DNA of 17,161 nt from Promethearchaeia archaeon (GTDB lineage: Archaea; Asgardarchaeota; Lokiarchaeia; Sigyniarchaeales; SOKP01), in NCBI GenBank assembly GCA_029856445.1, contig JAHQWY010000040.1, positions 1 to 17,161 of the forward strand, given 5' to 3'. This document shows, one piece after another, positions 5,553 through 13,139 of this stretch. The stretch's first letter is position 1. Every line of letters starts with the position of its first letter. Both the position numbers and the translations under genes were made by a program. The notes under the pieces are model-generated. The model was not told the DNA's origin. It ran no database searches and saw only the letters and a program-made list of their open reading frames with translations.

Positions 5553-6923
5553 TTACACCTCCCAATTTCCAGGATTCATTATTCCGTTTGGATCTAACAG
5601 ATTTCGAACTCGTTTAAATAATTCCTTATAGTGTGGATCTGCTCTTTCCATAGTATGCTTTTGACCAACTAATTCTGTTTTCCATGGAATTCCACCTATT
5701 TCTAAAACCATTTTATTTGTTTCTTCTAATCCTTCTCTAGCATTTTTTCTGTCATCTGGATCTGCCCGATTAAAGGGGAATGTTACGGAAAACATAACTG
5801 CATGACCACTTCCTATTATTCTGCATAATAACGATGGTATTAAACCATATTTCTTTGAAATTATTACTCCTTTTTCGATTGCTTCAGGAATTTTTTCTAA
5901 TGGAATAAAGGACCCTACGTATTCGAAACCACCTCCCTTTCTCCAGTCTGCTGCAAACGCAGCTGTATATTGCGGATGATCCATTAAATATGTCCTTGTT
6001 TGACCCATTATTGGAGTTACTTGAATGTTCTTTTCTTTAAGTATCTTTTCTATTGTAGATCTTTTTAAATCCATCTCTTCTTTTGAATTTCCTGTTATAT
6101 ATATCATAAGTGAACAAAAATTTTTCATATTACTAGGAGTATGGGAATGTCCAATCATAAGATCTTCTGCGAATTCCGTATAAGTTATTTTAGACATTAG
6201 ATCTGGAAGCCCATCAAAATCTTGAGTTAATCCAAAAATGATATCTCTTTCTTTTGGTTTTGGAAATAATTTTATGGATACTTTTGTAATAATACCCATA
6301 GTACCGAAGCTGCTTGTGAATAAACCAATTAAATCTGGAATTGGCGCTTTTGAAAACCAATATTTCGAAATTGCACACGAACCCAGTTTGGTTATTACTC
6401 CCGTAGGTAACACCACTTCTAATCCATTAATCATGTGTGCATGATGTCCATATTTCTGAGAAAGAGAACCTGATCCATGAATTAATACATTCCCTGCAAC
6501 TGTTGCTGATGTGGGTGCGTCAGGAACCGGAGCTTGTAAATCGGGATGATTATCCTTCAAATATGATACTAGTGATCCTGTGGTTACACCAGCCTCTAAA
6601 ACGGCATATCGTCCCAGAGTATTAATTTCTAGAATTTTATCCATTCTTTTCATATCCATAACAATTCCTTTATGAACTGGAAGGATTAATCCACTTAAAG
6701 TAAGTCCTCCTCCCATAGGAATTACAGGAATTTTTTCATTATTTGCTAGTTTCACAATCTCCTGTACTTCCTCAACAGTTTTAGGCATCACTACGAAATC
6801 AACAGGACGAGGTTCAGAAGCCCCAGGATCTTGTGAATATATGTAAAGATCTTCTGGTTTATTTGAAGCAAAACCTTTTCCGACAATATCTTCTAAGTCT
6901 GTTAAAATACTTGCTTTACTCAT
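5553..6923 (-). CDS. GlcD-like FAD-binding oxidoreductase (VAO/PCMH fold), 456 aa
   Basis: Residues about 38-220 are the PCMH-type FAD-binding domain: PMGGGLTLSG (69-78) is the pyrophosphate-binding loop, PVPDAPTSATVAGNV (132-146) and SFGTMGIITKVSIKLFPKP (205-223) follow as in the D-lactate dehydrogenase/glycolate oxidase GlcD family. Residues about 230-456 form the FAD-oxidase C domain, ending LLDPNGIMNPG. The usual GHxGDGNxH metal/active-site motif of GlcD is not present; GSGHAVMFSVTF sits about where it should be, a pattern closer to 4-cresol dehydrogenase-type members. The substrate therefore may not be lactate or glycolate. It is the first gene of the operon with 4338-5549 and 3250-4281. 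It has a weak ribosome site and a palindromic TATA region close upstream. The reaction is probably FAD-dependent oxidation of a 2-hydroxyacid or related alcohol with electrons to the Fe-S subunit. Confidence 0.9.
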   Translation of the reverse strand: MSKASILTDLEDIVGKGFASNKPEDLYIYSQDPGASEPRPVDFVVMPKTVEEVQEIVKLANNEKIPVIPMGGGLTLSGLILPVHKGIVMDMKRMDKILEINTLGRYAVLEAGVTTGSLVSYLKDNHPDLQAPVPDAPTSATVAGNVLIHGSGSLSQKYGHHAHMINGLEVVLPTGVITKLGSCAISKYWFSKAPIPDLIGLFTSSFGTMGIITKVSIKLFPKPKERDIIFGLTQDFDGLPDLMSKITYTEFAEDLMIGHSHTPSNMKNFCSLMIYITGNSKEEMDLKRSTIEKILKEKNIQVTPIMGQTRTYLMDHPQYTAAFAADWRKGGGFEYVGSFIPLEKIPEAIEKGVIISKKYGLIPSLLCRIIGSGHAVMFSVTFPFNRADPDDRKNAREGLEETNKMVLEIGGIPWKTELVGQKHTMERADPHYKELFKRVRNLLDPNGIMNPGNWEV

Positions 6924-6945
6924 TTAAATCATTCTGTAATTTTGG

Positions 6946-6968
6946 TTCAATATTGAATATATATTCAA
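6946..6968 (-). promoter_or_regulatory. Two overlapping perfect palindromes at the promoter of the flavoprotein operon
   Basis: TTCAATATTGAA (6946-6957) and TTGAATATATATTCAA (6953-6968) are both perfect palindromes and share TTGAA. The second contains the best TATA-like element, centred about 37 nt upstream of the ATG, which predicts a leader of roughly 10 nt. A repressor dimer bound here would cover the TATA box. No regulator is identified. Confidence 0.45.
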
Positions 6969-7040
6969 CTATTTCTAAATATATTTAAAATTAATTATTT
7001 ATTGATGGATTAGAGCTTTGACACACAAGCATTTATATTA

Positions 7041-7050
7041 ATAAAAAAGC
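7041..7050 (-). terminator. Oligo-T terminator after the glpA operon
   Basis: The minus strand reads GCTTTTTTAT about 10 nt after the DUF1667 stop. It separates the glpA operon from the flavoprotein operon, which then has its own promoter at 6946-6968. Confidence 0.45.
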
Positions 7051-7058
7051 GATTTTGT

Positions 7059-7442
7059 TTATACTTTTATCAAGTCCCTACTAGCGATTATATTCGCGTC
7101 CAGTCCTAACACTTTTTTAATTACAATATCTCCCATTTTAATAGGAGCTTTAACTTTTATTTTTGCGATTTCTTTTAGAGTTTCTCGAAGTTTCTCCTTA
7201 GGGATAGGTAAATCAGATCTTACGGGTATTAAAGGAAGGAATCCATTTTCTACTCTAATTGTTGTTGTAAGTATTCTTTTTGGAGCAATAAATTCTTCTT
7301 TTGCATATTCTTCACCTCTTTTACAGGAATGCCCTTCAATAACTAATTCTCCATTCACGTTTTCAACATGAACAAGACAGCCAGTAGGACAAACAATGCA
7401 TCGGATTTCTTTTGATCCTTCCGGAATATTTGATTCTGACAT
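7059..7442 (-). CDS. DUF1667 protein of the anaerobic glycerol-3-phosphate dehydrogenase operon
   Basis: A GGAGG SD lies 7 nt before the ATG, and the gene follows the GlpB-like gene by 16 nt. Residues 15-40 carry C15-x2-C18-P-x2-C22-x17-C40 (CIVCPTGC then HSCKRGEEYA), like the N-terminal [4Fe-4S] site of molybdopterin oxidoreductases, followed by PKRILTTTIRV and a C-terminal beta-rich part. This is the DUF1667/COG3862 family, about 120 aa, which in many anaerobic bacteria (Thermotoga, clostridia) sits directly after GlpA and a pyridine-nucleotide-type flavoprotein. The family role is not established. The four Cys and constant neighbours suggest an electron-carrying small subunit of the glycerol-3-phosphate dehydrogenase complex. 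Family membership is secure. Confidence 0.9.
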   Translation of the reverse strand: MSESNIPEGSKEIRCIVCPTGCLVHVENVNGELVIEGHSCKRGEEYAKEEFIAPKRILTTTIRVENGFLPLIPVRSDLPIPKEKLRETLKEIAKIKVKAPIKMGDIVIKKVLGLDANIIASRDLIKV

Positions 7443-7458
7443 ATTTTAACCTCCTAGA

Positions 7459-8757
7459 TTAATCTTCCTCAATTAGTACTTCTGGACGAGGAACAACCTC
7501 TACTAGAATATTCTTACAATTGGGATTGAGTTTACATTCATTTAAATTTAATTTTAATTCTATCATTTCACTTGGAATCACATATCTTCTTTTTCTTTTA
7601 TATATGATTCTATTTTTGTCATCCTTAAATTGAATTAGAAGCCTTCTATCAGGACTTTTGACTCTAAACGTAAATATAATATCTTTAGATAAATCAGACA
7701 TATTAATAAAATCTGGTTTTATATAATTCACGTTTTCACCAGCAATACATTTTATTTTTTCTTTCTTCTCGATTTTTTTTCCATATTTGTTTTTGATATA
7801 ATCAACAGCATTCAATCCTGCTCTTTTCGCTTCTGCAGTTACTAAATCTACTAAATCATGTACCTGCAATACATTACCACACGCAAATATGCCCTCTATT
7901 GTAGTTTCTAAGTTATTATCTACGACAGGACCGCCCATTTCTGAAATTTCTGCTCCAGCTTCTCTTGTTAATTCATTTTCAGGTATTAAACCAACTGATA
8001 ATAGTAGAGTATCACATTCGATAAATTTTTCTGATCCTATAACTCTATCAAAATTCCTATCTACTTTAGATATGGTAACTCCTTGAACTCTATCTTTACC
8101 GTGAATTTTAGTAACTGTATAACTTGTAATAAGTGGAATTCCATAATCTTCTAAGCATTGTACCTCATTTCTTATTAATCCACTTACATAAGGTTGAATC
8201 TCAACTACAGCCTTAACTTGGCATCCCTCCCATGTTAAACGTCGTGCCATAATCATACCAATATCTCCACTTCCTAAAATTACAAAAGTTCTACCTGGCA
8301 AGTAACCTTCAATATTCACAAACCTTTGGGCTTGTCCTGCTGTATATATTCCAGCAGGTCGAAAGCCAGGTATATTAATTGCTCCCCTAGTTCTTTCACG
8401 ACATCCCATAGCAAGAATAATTGCTTTAGTTTTTATTTCGATAAGTCCTTCTTTATTGTTTACTGCGTAAATTACTTTCTCCGGGGTAATTTCAATTACC
8501 ATAGTATCTAATTTATATGGGATTTCTAATTCTTTTACTTGATCGATAAATCGTTGAATATACTCAGGTCCAGTTAATTCTTCTTTAAACTCATGGAGAC
8601 CAAATCCATTATGAATACACTGGAGAGTGATTCCTCCTAATTCTCTATCTCTCTCTAATATTAATACATTTAAATCAGCTTTTTTAACCATTATAGCAGC
8701 AGCTAAACCCGCAGAACCTGCACCGATAATAGCCACATCTACATTATATGTATTCAT
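7459..8757 (-). CDS. GlpB-like FAD/NAD(P)-dependent oxidoreductase (432 aa)
   Basis: This is a two-dinucleotide-domain flavoprotein. GAGSAG at 12-17 binds FAD, ERDRELGGITLQCIHNGFG (35-53) is a block typical of the flavoproteins paired with DUF1667 proteins, GSGDIG at 162-167 is the second Rossmann motif (NAD(P)H side), and GIFACGNVLQVHDLVD (289-304) is the FAD-ribityl motif. The last 100 residues are a small C-terminal domain without further cysteines of note. The start ATG overlaps the glpA stop by 4 nt (ATGA), with SD GGAGGGAG inside the end of glpA, indicating translational coupling. It probably transfers electrons between GlpA and NAD(P) or an Fe-S acceptor. It is not a close match to E. 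coli GlpB, so I leave the symbol blank. Confidence 0.9.
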   Translation of the reverse strand: MNTYNVDVAIIGAGSAGLAAAIMVKKADLNVLILERDRELGGITLQCIHNGFGLHEFKEELTGPEYIQRFIDQVKELEIPYKLDTMVIEITPEKVIYAVNNKEGLIEIKTKAIILAMGCRERTRGAINIPGFRPAGIYTAGQAQRFVNIEGYLPGRTFVILGSGDIGMIMARRLTWEGCQVKAVVEIQPYVSGLIRNEVQCLEDYGIPLITSYTVTKIHGKDRVQGVTISKVDRNFDRVIGSEKFIECDTLLLSVGLIPENELTREAGAEISEMGGPVVDNNLETTIEGIFACGNVLQVHDLVDLVTAEAKRAGLNAVDYIKNKYGKKIEKKEKIKCIAGENVNYIKPDFINMSDLSKDIIFTFRVKSPDRRLLIQFKDDKNRIIYKRKRRYVIPSEMIELKLNLNECKLNPNCKNILVEVVPRPEVLIEED

Positions 8758-10226
8758 TCTTCATTGCTCCCTCCTGGTATCTCATTCAATGCAATATCTT
8801 TTGTTCTACCCATTAAAATGTTTGTATCTTCGCCTCTTTTAGTAATTTCTTCAAATGGTTTATTTAATTCTCTTGAAAGTATTTCAATAACCCGTGGACG
8901 GCAGAAACCTCCTTGACATCTTCCCATACCCGGTCTACAACGAAACTTAACTCCATCAATGGTATTTGCTCCAACTGGGGCTTTAATAGCGTTAATAATC
9001 TCCTTTTCAGGTATGGTTTCGCAACGGCAAATAATTCTTCCCCATCTTGGATCTTCTTGAATTTTTTTATCAAGCTCTTCCTTTGTGAAATCTTTGAATC
9101 TTTCAGGTTTAGGACGGATTGGGTTGTAATTGTCTTTAATATTTAATTGTACTCCTAATAATTCAAGAAATTCAACAACTTTCTCAGCTATAGCGAATGT
9201 TGCTGTTAAACCTGGAGAAAGAATACCTGCAACATTTATAAAACCGTAAACATCAGTGTTGTCTATTATGAAGTCATATGAATCCGGTACAGCTCTTAAA
9301 CCAGCAAAATTTCTAATTGAACTTCTTAATGGGAGACTTGGGACTAACAATCTCCCCCCATCTAAAATTTCTTTTAAACCTGCTGTAGTAGTTGAAATGT
9401 CTTCAGGATCATTAATATTTTGGGCATTTGGTCCAGCAAAAGTATTACCATGTAATGTGGGGCATACTAAAATTCCTTTAGAGATTTTAGTAGCCATAGG
9501 GAAGAGAATCTTATTTAATTGAATAGCATTTCTATCAAATAAAACATATTCTCCCTTTCTTGGCATAATACTGAAATAATCTAAACCTAACATTCTAGAA
9601 ATCCTTGCTGCATAAAGACCTGCGGCATTTATTAAATTTTTAGTTTGAAATTCTCCTTTATGTGTCCTTACAGTAAACTTATAATCTTGATGCTTGATTT
9701 TTACAACTTCATGATTTCTAAAAAATTTTACTCCATTCATAGCAGCATTTTCTGCTAATGCAAAGGTTAGTTCATATGGACTAGCAAGACCGGCAGAAGG
9801 TGCATGTAAAACGCCCACAACTTTATCCGTGAGGAGGGGTTCCATTTCCTTTATCCTTTTTTTATCCAAAATCAATTCAAGATCAGGAATACCATCTTCA
9901 ATGCCTTTTTTTCTTTCTTCTTCTAATTCTTTTATCTGATCATCTTCTTGAGCAACTACAAAAGAACCAATCCTTTCAAATGGAAAATTCAATTCCTTTG
10001 CAGCTTGAGTATACATTTTATTACCTTTGATACATAAATATCGTTTAGTATACTCTCTTGCAGCAGCATAACCTGCATGAATCACTCCTGAATTTGCTTT
10101 AGTTGTACCTGAAGCGATTTCAGCTTCTTTTTCTAATACACATATATTTAGGTCATACTTTGAAAGCGTACGAGCTATAGAGCATCCTGTGACTCCACTA
10201 CCTATAATTATGACGTCATATATCAA
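8754..10226 (-). CDS. glpA: Anaerobic glycerol-3-phosphate dehydrogenase GlpA-like, with BFD [2Fe-2S] domain
   Basis: Residues 1-370 form a DAO-type FAD domain: GSGVTG at 9-14, LEKEAEIASGTTKANSGVIHAG (31-52) characteristic of GlpA/GlpD, and a later NAAGLYAARISRMLG block. Residues about 396-450 are a bacterioferritin-associated-ferredoxin-like [2Fe-2S] domain: C400-x-C402 and C437-x4-C442, plus C430. Length (490) is near the short GlpA type found with DUF1667 rather than the 542-aa E. coli form. It oxidises sn-glycerol-3-phosphate to dihydroxyacetone phosphate. The start is TTG at 10224-10226, giving MIYDVIIIGSG, because no ATG lies closer to the Rossmann strand; a weak AGGT is upstream. First gene of the operon with 7459-8757 and 7059-7442. 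Related family members act on other substrates (2-hydroxyglutarate, amino acids), but operon context favours glycerol-3-phosphate. Confidence 0.88.
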   Translation of the reverse strand: MIYDVIIIGSGVTGCSIARTLSKYDLNICVLEKEAEIASGTTKANSGVIHAGYAAAREYTKRYLCIKGNKMYTQAAKELNFPFERIGSFVVAQEDDQIKELEEERKKGIEDGIPDLELILDKKRIKEMEPLLTDKVVGVLHAPSAGLASPYELTFALAENAAMNGVKFFRNHEVVKIKHQDYKFTVRTHKGEFQTKNLINAAGLYAARISRMLGLDYFSIMPRKGEYVLFDRNAIQLNKILFPMATKISKGILVCPTLHGNTFAGPNAQNINDPEDISTTTAGLKEILDGGRLLVPSLPLRSSIRNFAGLRAVPDSYDFIIDNTDVYGFINVAGILSPGLTATFAIAEKVVEFLELLGVQLNIKDNYNPIRPKPERFKDFTKEELDKKIQEDPRWGRIICRCETIPEKEIINAIKAPVGANTIDGVKFRCRPGMGRCQGGFCRPRVIEILSRELNKPFEEITKRGEDTNILMGRTKDIALNEIPGGSNEE

Positions 10227-10264
10227 ATATCTGAGACCTATTCTACTAAAAATTTTTCTTAAAT

Positions 10265-10278
10265 AACTCTTATAAGTT
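10265..10278 (-). promoter_or_regulatory. TATA-like element for the glpA operon
   Basis: The minus strand reads AACTTATAAGAGTT, centred about 45 nt upstream of the TTG start, so a start site about 25 nt on would give a leader of roughly 18 nt. The core CTTATAAG is palindromic. The surrounding sequence is also AT-rich, so the call is weak. Confidence 0.35.
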
Positions 10279-10373
10279 ACAAATTCTAATCTTGAAAAAT
10301 TTAAATATGTTATAAATTTATCATTGAAGGAAAATGCAGTATTTTTTTTTGGATAATAAGATTAACTTACTCA

Positions 10374-10727
10374 CTAACGAAGGTAAATAGAGAGAATCCA
10401 AACTAGATTAAAAATAATGGCTGAGATAATCAAAAATTTAGTTACTGGATTAAAAATCGAATTTTTTAATGATCTCGTTAGTTTCAATTCATGCTCACTT
10501 GAAAGTATTTTTTCAACTTGGTGATAATTTGGATTCATTTCCTTTTTCAAATGAATTGAGCCTAAAAATCCTGGATTTGATAATTTTTTAATGAGATAGT
10601 CAATATTATTTGAGGGGATAAAGCTATTCCTGGTGATTGAATTAATATCTCTAGAATTAAGATTACTTAGTCGATCTGAGAATGTTTTATTTTTATTTGT
10701 AATGTTTTCGTTTTCTTTTTCATCCAT
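10374..10727 (-). CDS. Tail-anchored membrane protein of unknown function (117 aa)
   Basis: Residues 1-90 are hydrophilic and rich in Asn, Lys, Glu and Ser, starting with an acidic low-complexity stretch (MDEKENENITNKNK). Residues about 95-116 form one hydrophobic helix (KFLIISAIIFNLVWILSIYL) with a single Arg after it. This is the tail-anchor topology: a cytosolic domain held by a C-terminal helix. There is no signal peptide and no motif I recognise. No clear SD precedes the ATG; an in-frame ATT AAT GAA five codons upstream is an alternative start. It lies between the glpA promoter and the longin-like gene on the same strand. Tail-anchored proteins next to longin-fold proteins recall membrane-trafficking partners, but that is only a suggestion from position. 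Confidence 0.65.
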   Translation of the reverse strand: MDEKENENITNKNKTFSDRLSNLNSRDINSITRNSFIPSNNIDYLIKKLSNPGFLGSIHLKKEMNPNYHQVEKILSSEHELKLTRSLKNSIFNPVTKFLIISAIIFNLVWILSIYLR

Positions 10728-10810
10728 GCGTTTTTCATTAATACCATATCTAAATTATCTTAAAATTTTTATGGTTATGAAATTGAAATTCAAAATATCC
10801 AAATAATAGG

Positions 10811-10820
10811 TAAAAAAGTA
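10811..10820 (-). terminator. Oligo-T terminator after the longin-like gene
   Basis: The minus strand reads TACTTTTTTA about 20 nt after the stop of the longin-like gene. Confidence 0.4.
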
Positions 10821-10839
10821 GGTGAAGTTCTACTAAAGA

Positions 10840-11232
10840 CTATTTCACCTTATCTTCTAATGAATTTATTATAACTTTTTCAAATGTATCAAAGATTTCA
10901 ATATTAGAATCCCATTTTTTTAACTGTTCTTCAGGATATAACTCAAAGAACTTATCGGAAATATTTCTTAATTCAGCAAATATTTTTTTTGTTTTTATTT
11001 TATTAGAGGAACTTGCAACAAAGAGAAATTTATTTCTTTTAACAATTGAAAACCGAATTTGGCTTAATTCAAAATTCGACATCCCTTCCTCAGTTACTTT
11101 TTCCGCAAAAGTATTTAAGGCACTCATAAGTGCTCCAAACAATTGTGGATTAACTCGCGGATCAATTACTCGACTATAAACAGTTGTACCACTATCAGTC
11201 AAAATCCATACATCTCTTAATACTTTTGCCAT
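10840..11232 (-). CDS. Longin/roadblock-like small protein (130 aa)
   Basis: The N-terminus VLRDVWILTDSGTTVYSR is the first beta hairpin of a longin or roadblock-type profilin-like fold. It is followed by a helix (FGALMSALNTFAEKV, 32-46), strands SQIRFSIVKRNKFLFVASS (57-75), and a long helix (TKKIFAELRNISDKFFELY, 81-99). The tail WDSNIEIFDTFEKVIINSL resembles the end of such domains in adaptor-type longins. The domain fills the whole protein, with no membrane segment. In Asgard archaea such stand-alone proteins are numerous and are linked to small GTPases and trafficking-like functions; no GTPase gene is in this window. Ribosome site AAGG is about 8 nt before the ATG. The fold is assigned by pattern of hydrophobic strands, so the exact family (longin versus roadblock) is less certain than the fold. 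Confidence 0.7.
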   Translation of the reverse strand: MAKVLRDVWILTDSGTTVYSRVIDPRVNPQLFGALMSALNTFAEKVTEEGMSNFELSQIRFSIVKRNKFLFVASSSNKIKTKKIFAELRNISDKFFELYPEEQLKKWDSNIEIFDTFEKVIINSLEDKVK

Positions 11233-11396
11233 AATTACTACCTTGAAAAAGAACTGTCTTTTACCATAACTTTTATTTATTCTTTATTAAAATAACTATT
11301 AATTAATTTTAAATTTACTTTTTGAAATGAAAAAATATATCTTAATTTATTTAAGAAAATATAATAAGGCATTAAGTTAAGTTTTTAGTAATTGAA

Positions 11397-13139
11397 ATGA
11401 GTTATAATAAAATCTCTGATTCTTTACTTGATAAATTTGGAAAAATAGTTGGTGAAAATTTCTATTTTACTCAGTATGAAATCAGATGGGCTTATGCTTT
11501 TGGGGGATCTATTTTTAATAAGGAATGGATTCCAGATCTTATCTTATTGCCACAAAATTCAATTCAAGTTTCTGAAATTCTAAAATTAGCTAATATGAAC
11601 AAGATTGCTGTTACACCTCGGGGTAGCGGAACAAGTTTATCATCAGGTTCATTAACTCCTTTCGGTGGTATAGTATTAGATTTAAGTCAGATAAATAGAA
11701 TACTTAACATTGATATAGTAAATAATTTAGTAGAAGTTGAACCCGGAGTAATATGCGATGAGTTGAATGAAATTTTGAAGCCCAAAGATTATTTTTTTCC
11801 TCCAGATCCAGGTTCAAGTTCAGTTTGTACCATAGGAGGTATGGTTGCTAGTAATGCTGGGGGAATTCAAGCATTTAAATATGGGGTAACAAAAAACTAT
11901 GTTTTGTATTTGGAGGTTGTTTTACCCAATGGAAAAATTGTAAAAATAGGATCAAAAGTACTTAAATCTGTTTCTTCTTATAATCTGAAAGATCTTTTTA
12001 TTGGCTCTGAAGGTACATTAGGGGTCATAACAAAAATAGGCCTGCGAATTCGACCTTTACCTAAAGCAAGGAAACTTGGGCTATTCATCTTTGAAAATAT
12101 AGATGATTTAAGAGACGCTGCTATTGAAATAAGAAAACAGGGAATTGTACCTAATCTGTTAGAATTCATGGATAACCTTTTATTAAGAGCTGTAACTGAT
12201 TTTCTGCAAGGAGAATTTCTTGATTTCCCAAATGGATATGTATTATTAGCTGAAATTGATGGGGATTCTGACAGGGAAGTTGAAGAGAAATTTTCAATTA
12301 TGCTAGATTTAATTATACAAAAAAAGCCTATTTTCTATAAGATTGCAAAAACGGTAGAGGAAAGAGAGAGATTAATACTTGCAAGGAAATCAAATCTTCC
12401 AGCACTTTCAAGAATAAGGCCAAACACATGTGTTGAAGATTGCACTATACAGATTTCGGATTTTTCAGAAGTTATAAGGAAAATTGAAGATATCCCTAAG
12501 GTAATCGAAGCTAAAAATCTTTTAGTTGCCACTATATGTCATATGGAAGGAAATTTACACCCCACTTTTTTATTCAACGAGAATGATGAAGAAGATATAA
12601 GGGATTTTGAGAAAGCTGTTGATTACTTATACAAGGAAATAATAATTCCAGTTGGAGGAACGCTGACTGGTGAACATGGAATTGGTAAGATAAAAACCCC
12701 ATATCTTGAATTTGAACATGGTTCTGATGTTGTTGATCTAATGTCTGAAATTAAGATGCTTTTTGATCCAAATAGAATCTTAAATCCTGGTATTGGTAAA
12801 GGTGATAAACGCTTATTGAAAAAATTGAGTCAAAAACGAAGTCTTAAAAATAAACCCAATGAATTATTAAATTTAGAATGCATGAGATGTGGATTTTGTG
12901 TAACTAAATGTCCATCGAGGATTCATTATCTAATCGAGCCATACAGCCCGAGAGGTAGACTTAGTATTTTAAATGGTTTAGTTTATGGGGAATTAGAGTT
13001 AAACGATTTCATAATAGAAATTCTCCAAACTTGTACTTTATGTGCTCTTTGTAATACTGTATGCCCTGCAGGTGTTAAAACATCTGAGATTTTTGAGAAA
13101 GCCCGAGAAATTGTACATAGAAGTGAGGGAAAAAAATGA
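11397..13139 (+). CDS. D-lactate dehydrogenase/GlcD-type flavoprotein fused to a 2[4Fe-4S] domain (580 aa)
   Basis: Residues about 45-220 are the FAD-binding PCMH domain: PRGSGTSLSSG (74-84), PPDPGSSSVCTIGGMVASNAGG (135-156), GSEGTLGVITKI (203-214). Residues 220-467 form the FAD-oxidase C domain with ICHMEGNLHP (380-389), the variant of GHxGDGNxH carrying the metal/substrate His, GEHGIG (425-430) and FDPNRILNPG (456-465). Residues about 490-580 add two ferredoxin-type sites: C495-x2-C498-x2-C501-x3-C505-P and C546-x2-C549-x2-C552-x3-C556-P. This equals GlcD plus the N-terminal part of GlcF, but without the CCG domains, so a separate CCG protein or another carrier must take the electrons. The stop overlaps larA by 4 nt (ATGA). 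It should oxidise one enantiomer of lactate or a similar 2-hydroxyacid to the 2-oxoacid. No clear SD; a TATA-like stretch near 11355-11368 suggests a short leader. Confidence 0.93.
   Translation: MSYNKISDSLLDKFGKIVGENFYFTQYEIRWAYAFGGSIFNKEWIPDLILLPQNSIQVSEILKLANMNKIAVTPRGSGTSLSSGSLTPFGGIVLDLSQINRILNIDIVNNLVEVEPGVICDELNEILKPKDYFFPPDPGSSSVCTIGGMVASNAGGIQAFKYGVTKNYVLYLEVVLPNGKIVKIGSKVLKSVSSYNLKDLFIGSEGTLGVITKIGLRIRPLPKARKLGLFIFENIDDLRDAAIEIRKQGIVPNLLEFMDNLLLRAVTDFLQGEFLDFPNGYVLLAEIDGDSDREVEEKFSIMLDLIIQKKPIFYKIAKTVEERERLILARKSNLPALSRIRPNTCVEDCTIQISDFSEVIRKIEDIPKVIEAKNLLVATICHMEGNLHPTFLFNENDEEDIRDFEKAVDYLYKEIIIPVGGTLTGEHGIGKIKTPYLEFEHGSDVVDLMSEIKMLFDPNRILNPGIGKGDKRLLKKLSQKRSLKNKPNELLNLECMRCGFCVTKCPSRIHYLIEPYSPRGRLSILNGLVYGELELNDFIIEILQTCTLCALCNTVCPAGVKTSEIFEKAREIVHRSEGKK

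Noticed and set aside
8864..9073. 69-aa minus-strand frame within glpA
   Set aside because: It is out of frame with the BFD domain codons of glpA, whose cysteine motif is unambiguous.
9256..9522. 88-aa plus-strand frame opposite glpA
   Set aside because: Antisense shadow of the FAD domain; no ribosome site or promoter.
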